Below are positions 61,902-64,000 of a stretch of 64,000 nt of DNA, one piece after another. A program made the translations under genes and the position numbers. Source of the DNA: Comamonas sp009360615 (GTDB lineage Bacteria > Pseudomonadota > Gammaproteobacteria > Burkholderiales > Burkholderiaceae_C); assembly GCF_035784015.1 (NCBI RefSeq), contig NZ_JALKOW010000004.1; one strand, written 5' to 3'. The notes under the pieces are model-generated. The model searched no databases. It was given only the letters and a program-made list of their open reading frames with translations, and had not been told where the DNA came from. Positions within the stretch are counted from its first letter, which is position 1. Each line of letters begins with the position of its first letter.

Positions 61902-62531
61902 TTACTTGCCGGCGGTCAGCGTCGTATAGCTGTTGATCAGGTTGCGGTAGTCGGGGATATGGTTGGAGAACAGCGTCCCCAGCCCCTCGATGTCGTTGCG
62001 CCAGTCGCGATGCAGCTCGCAGGCCGCGCCGAACCAGGTCATGAGCTGAGCGCCGGCCTGTTCCATGCGGCTCCAGGCCGCCTGCTGGGTCATGCTGTTG
62101 AAGGTGCCCGAGGCATCGGCAATCACGAACACCTCGAAGCCTTCAGCCAGGGCCGACAGCACGGGGAAGGCCACGCAGACCTCGGTCACCACGCCGGCCA
62201 CGATGAGCTGCTTCTTGCCCGTGGCCTTGACGGCCTTGATGAAGTCCTCGTTGTCCCAGGCATTGATCTGGCCGGGGCGGGCGATATAGGGAGCCGTGGG
62301 GAATTTTGCCTTGAGCTCGGGCACCAGCGGGCCGTTGGGGCCGGTCTCGAAGCTGGTGGTCAGAATCGTGGGCAGCTTGAAGTATTCGGCCATGTCGGCC
62401 AGGGCCAGCACATTGTTCTTGAACTTGTCGGGGTCGATGTCACGCACCAGGGACAGCAGACCGGTCTGGTGATCCACCAGCAGCACGGCGGCATTGTCTT
62501 TGTCGAGGCGAACGTAAGGCTTCGGGCTCAT
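61902..62531 (-). CDS. Isochorismatase-family hydrolase, YcaC-like
   Basis: A 209-aa cysteine hydrolase. The triad is visible as D in VLLVDHQTGLLS, K in a central strand (TGKKQLIVAG) and C in VVTEVCVAFP. The pattern is closest to YcaC, an octameric hydrolase of unknown substrate. GAAGGAG precedes the ATG at 62531. The pirin gene lies 80 bp upstream on the same strand, so the two are probably co-transcribed and controlled by the divergent LysR gene. Confidence 0.9.
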   Translation of the reverse strand: MSPKPYVRLDKDNAAVLLVDHQTGLLSLVRDIDPDKFKNNVLALADMAEYFKLPTILTTSFETGPNGPLVPELKAKFPTAPYIARPGQINAWDNEDFIKAVKATGKKQLIVAGVVTEVCVAFPVLSALAEGFEVFVIADASGTFNSMTQQAAWSRMEQAGAQLMTWFGAACELHRDWRNDIEGLGTLFSNHIPDYRNLINSYTTLTAGK

Positions 62532-62611
62532 GGGAATCTCCTTCAAGAGTGGAGCGGGTGAAAGCCGGCGGGCTGGCCCGCCGGTGGGAAAAATCGATAC
62601 CGGGCAACCGC

Positions 62612-63520
<909 letters not shown>

Positions 63521-63652
63521 GGTGTTTCTCCTTTGCGGCCGGCCTGCAGTCCCTGTGGATGACGCAGACGTTGAACATGGAGAAAGTATGTATTTGGAAC
63601 GATGACTTGAGTAGTCCACAATATTCAGCATCAGAGTTCCATTTATAAAACG

Positions 63653-64000
63653 ATGAAGCTGCCAGACCTCAACGAGCTCTACTACTTCGCCCAGGTGGTC
63701 GAGCATGGTGGATTCGCGCCTGCAGGCCGCGCCCTAGGCCTGCCCAAGTCCAAGCTCAGCCGCCGCGTGGCCCTGCTCGAAGAGCGCCTGGGCGCGCAGT
63801 TGCTGCTGCGCTCCACGCGCAGCTTTGCAGTGACCGAGGTGGGCAAGCGCTACTACCAGCACTGCCGCGCCATGCTGACCGAGGCCGAAGCCGCCGAAGA
63901 GTCGGTGGCGCTGGTGCATTCCGAGCCCTGCGGCAAGGTGCGCATGAGCTGCCCCGTGGCCCTGCTGGCCTCACGCGTGGGCCGCATGCTGGGCGAATTC
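63653..64000 (+). CDS. LysR-family transcriptional regulator (3' end outside window)
   Basis: The first 116 residues of a LysR regulator. The HTH is FAPAGRALGLPKSKLSRRVA at about 20-39, and RLGAQLLLRSTRSFAVTEVG follows as the linker helix region. The start of the effector domain (GKVRMSCPVALLA) is seen before the window ends. The LPKSKLSRRV pattern belongs to the subgroup that flanks pirin and quinone-stress genes. It is divergent from the pirin-isochorismatase unit. Confidence 0.88.
   Translation, partial: MKLPDLNELYYFAQVVEHGGFAPAGRALGLPKSKLSRRVALLEERLGAQLLLRSTRSFAVTEVGKRYYQHCRAMLTEAEAAEESVALVHSEPCGKVRMSCPVALLASRVGRMLGEF

Overview
This window looks like chromosomal DNA of a Comamonadaceae betaproteobacterium, most likely Comamonas or a close relative. 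I infer this from the gene content (bamE/fur divergence, a dapB-exbB-exbD string, hpf-ptsN-hprK, several orphan Bug/TctC binding proteins, three pirins), from high GC, and from intergenic repeat families I associate with this family. It is inference from reading, not a database result. I see no rRNA, tRNA or CRISPR array.

Layout. 1-2.8 kb: an OmpR-type response regulator (cut by the window edge), then three PAP2 phosphatases, with a PmrA-box-like direct repeat before the second. 3-12.2 kb: central metabolism and housekeeping: pyruvate kinase, CPBP protease-like protein, PepP, a TSUP permease, a MurU-like nucleotidyltransferase, transketolase and GAPDH. 12.3-19.5 kb: rhomboid protease, a membrane protein, OsmC, a pirin, and aspartase behind what reads as an NtrC site plus a sigma-54 promoter. 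19.8-23 kb: exbD/exbB/dapB/bamE, divergent from fur. 23-30 kb: an exported DUF1800/DUF1501 pair, hprK/ptsN/hpf, purC and slyD. 30-43 kb: a catabolic and transport zone with three Bug-type binding proteins, an AtuA-like pair, pcaB-pcaC without the rest of the protocatechuate pathway, three LysR regulators, pirin, GST and a ModA-like lipoprotein. 43-55 kb: assorted accessory genes (acyltransferase, sterol desaturase-like hydroxylase, GltI-like protein, DTW protein, methyltransferase, ankyrin-like exported protein, VOC and flavin reductase proteins, orphan histidine kinase).

55.3-60.2 kb is the most unusual part. Two long non-coding repeat blocks, each an inverted pair of one structured element, flank a minus-strand cassette: a NERD-nuclease/UvrD-type helicase fusion followed 16 bp later by two overlapping AT-rich genes (a 277-aa soluble protein and a 142-aa multi-pass membrane protein) that I do not recognise. 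The hairpins in the repeats change sequence between copies while base pairing is kept, and a perfect 117-bp direct repeat predicts loss of the cassette as one 4,160-bp deletion. This is my candidate for an undescribed system, possibly phage defence.

60.2-64 kb: a quinone oxidoreductase divergent from an HxlR regulator, an isochorismatase-like hydrolase, a pirin and a divergent LysR gene cut by the window end. Many convergent gene ends carry strong stem-loops, and a short palindromic repeat ending in GCAGCTATCAA recurs between genes.
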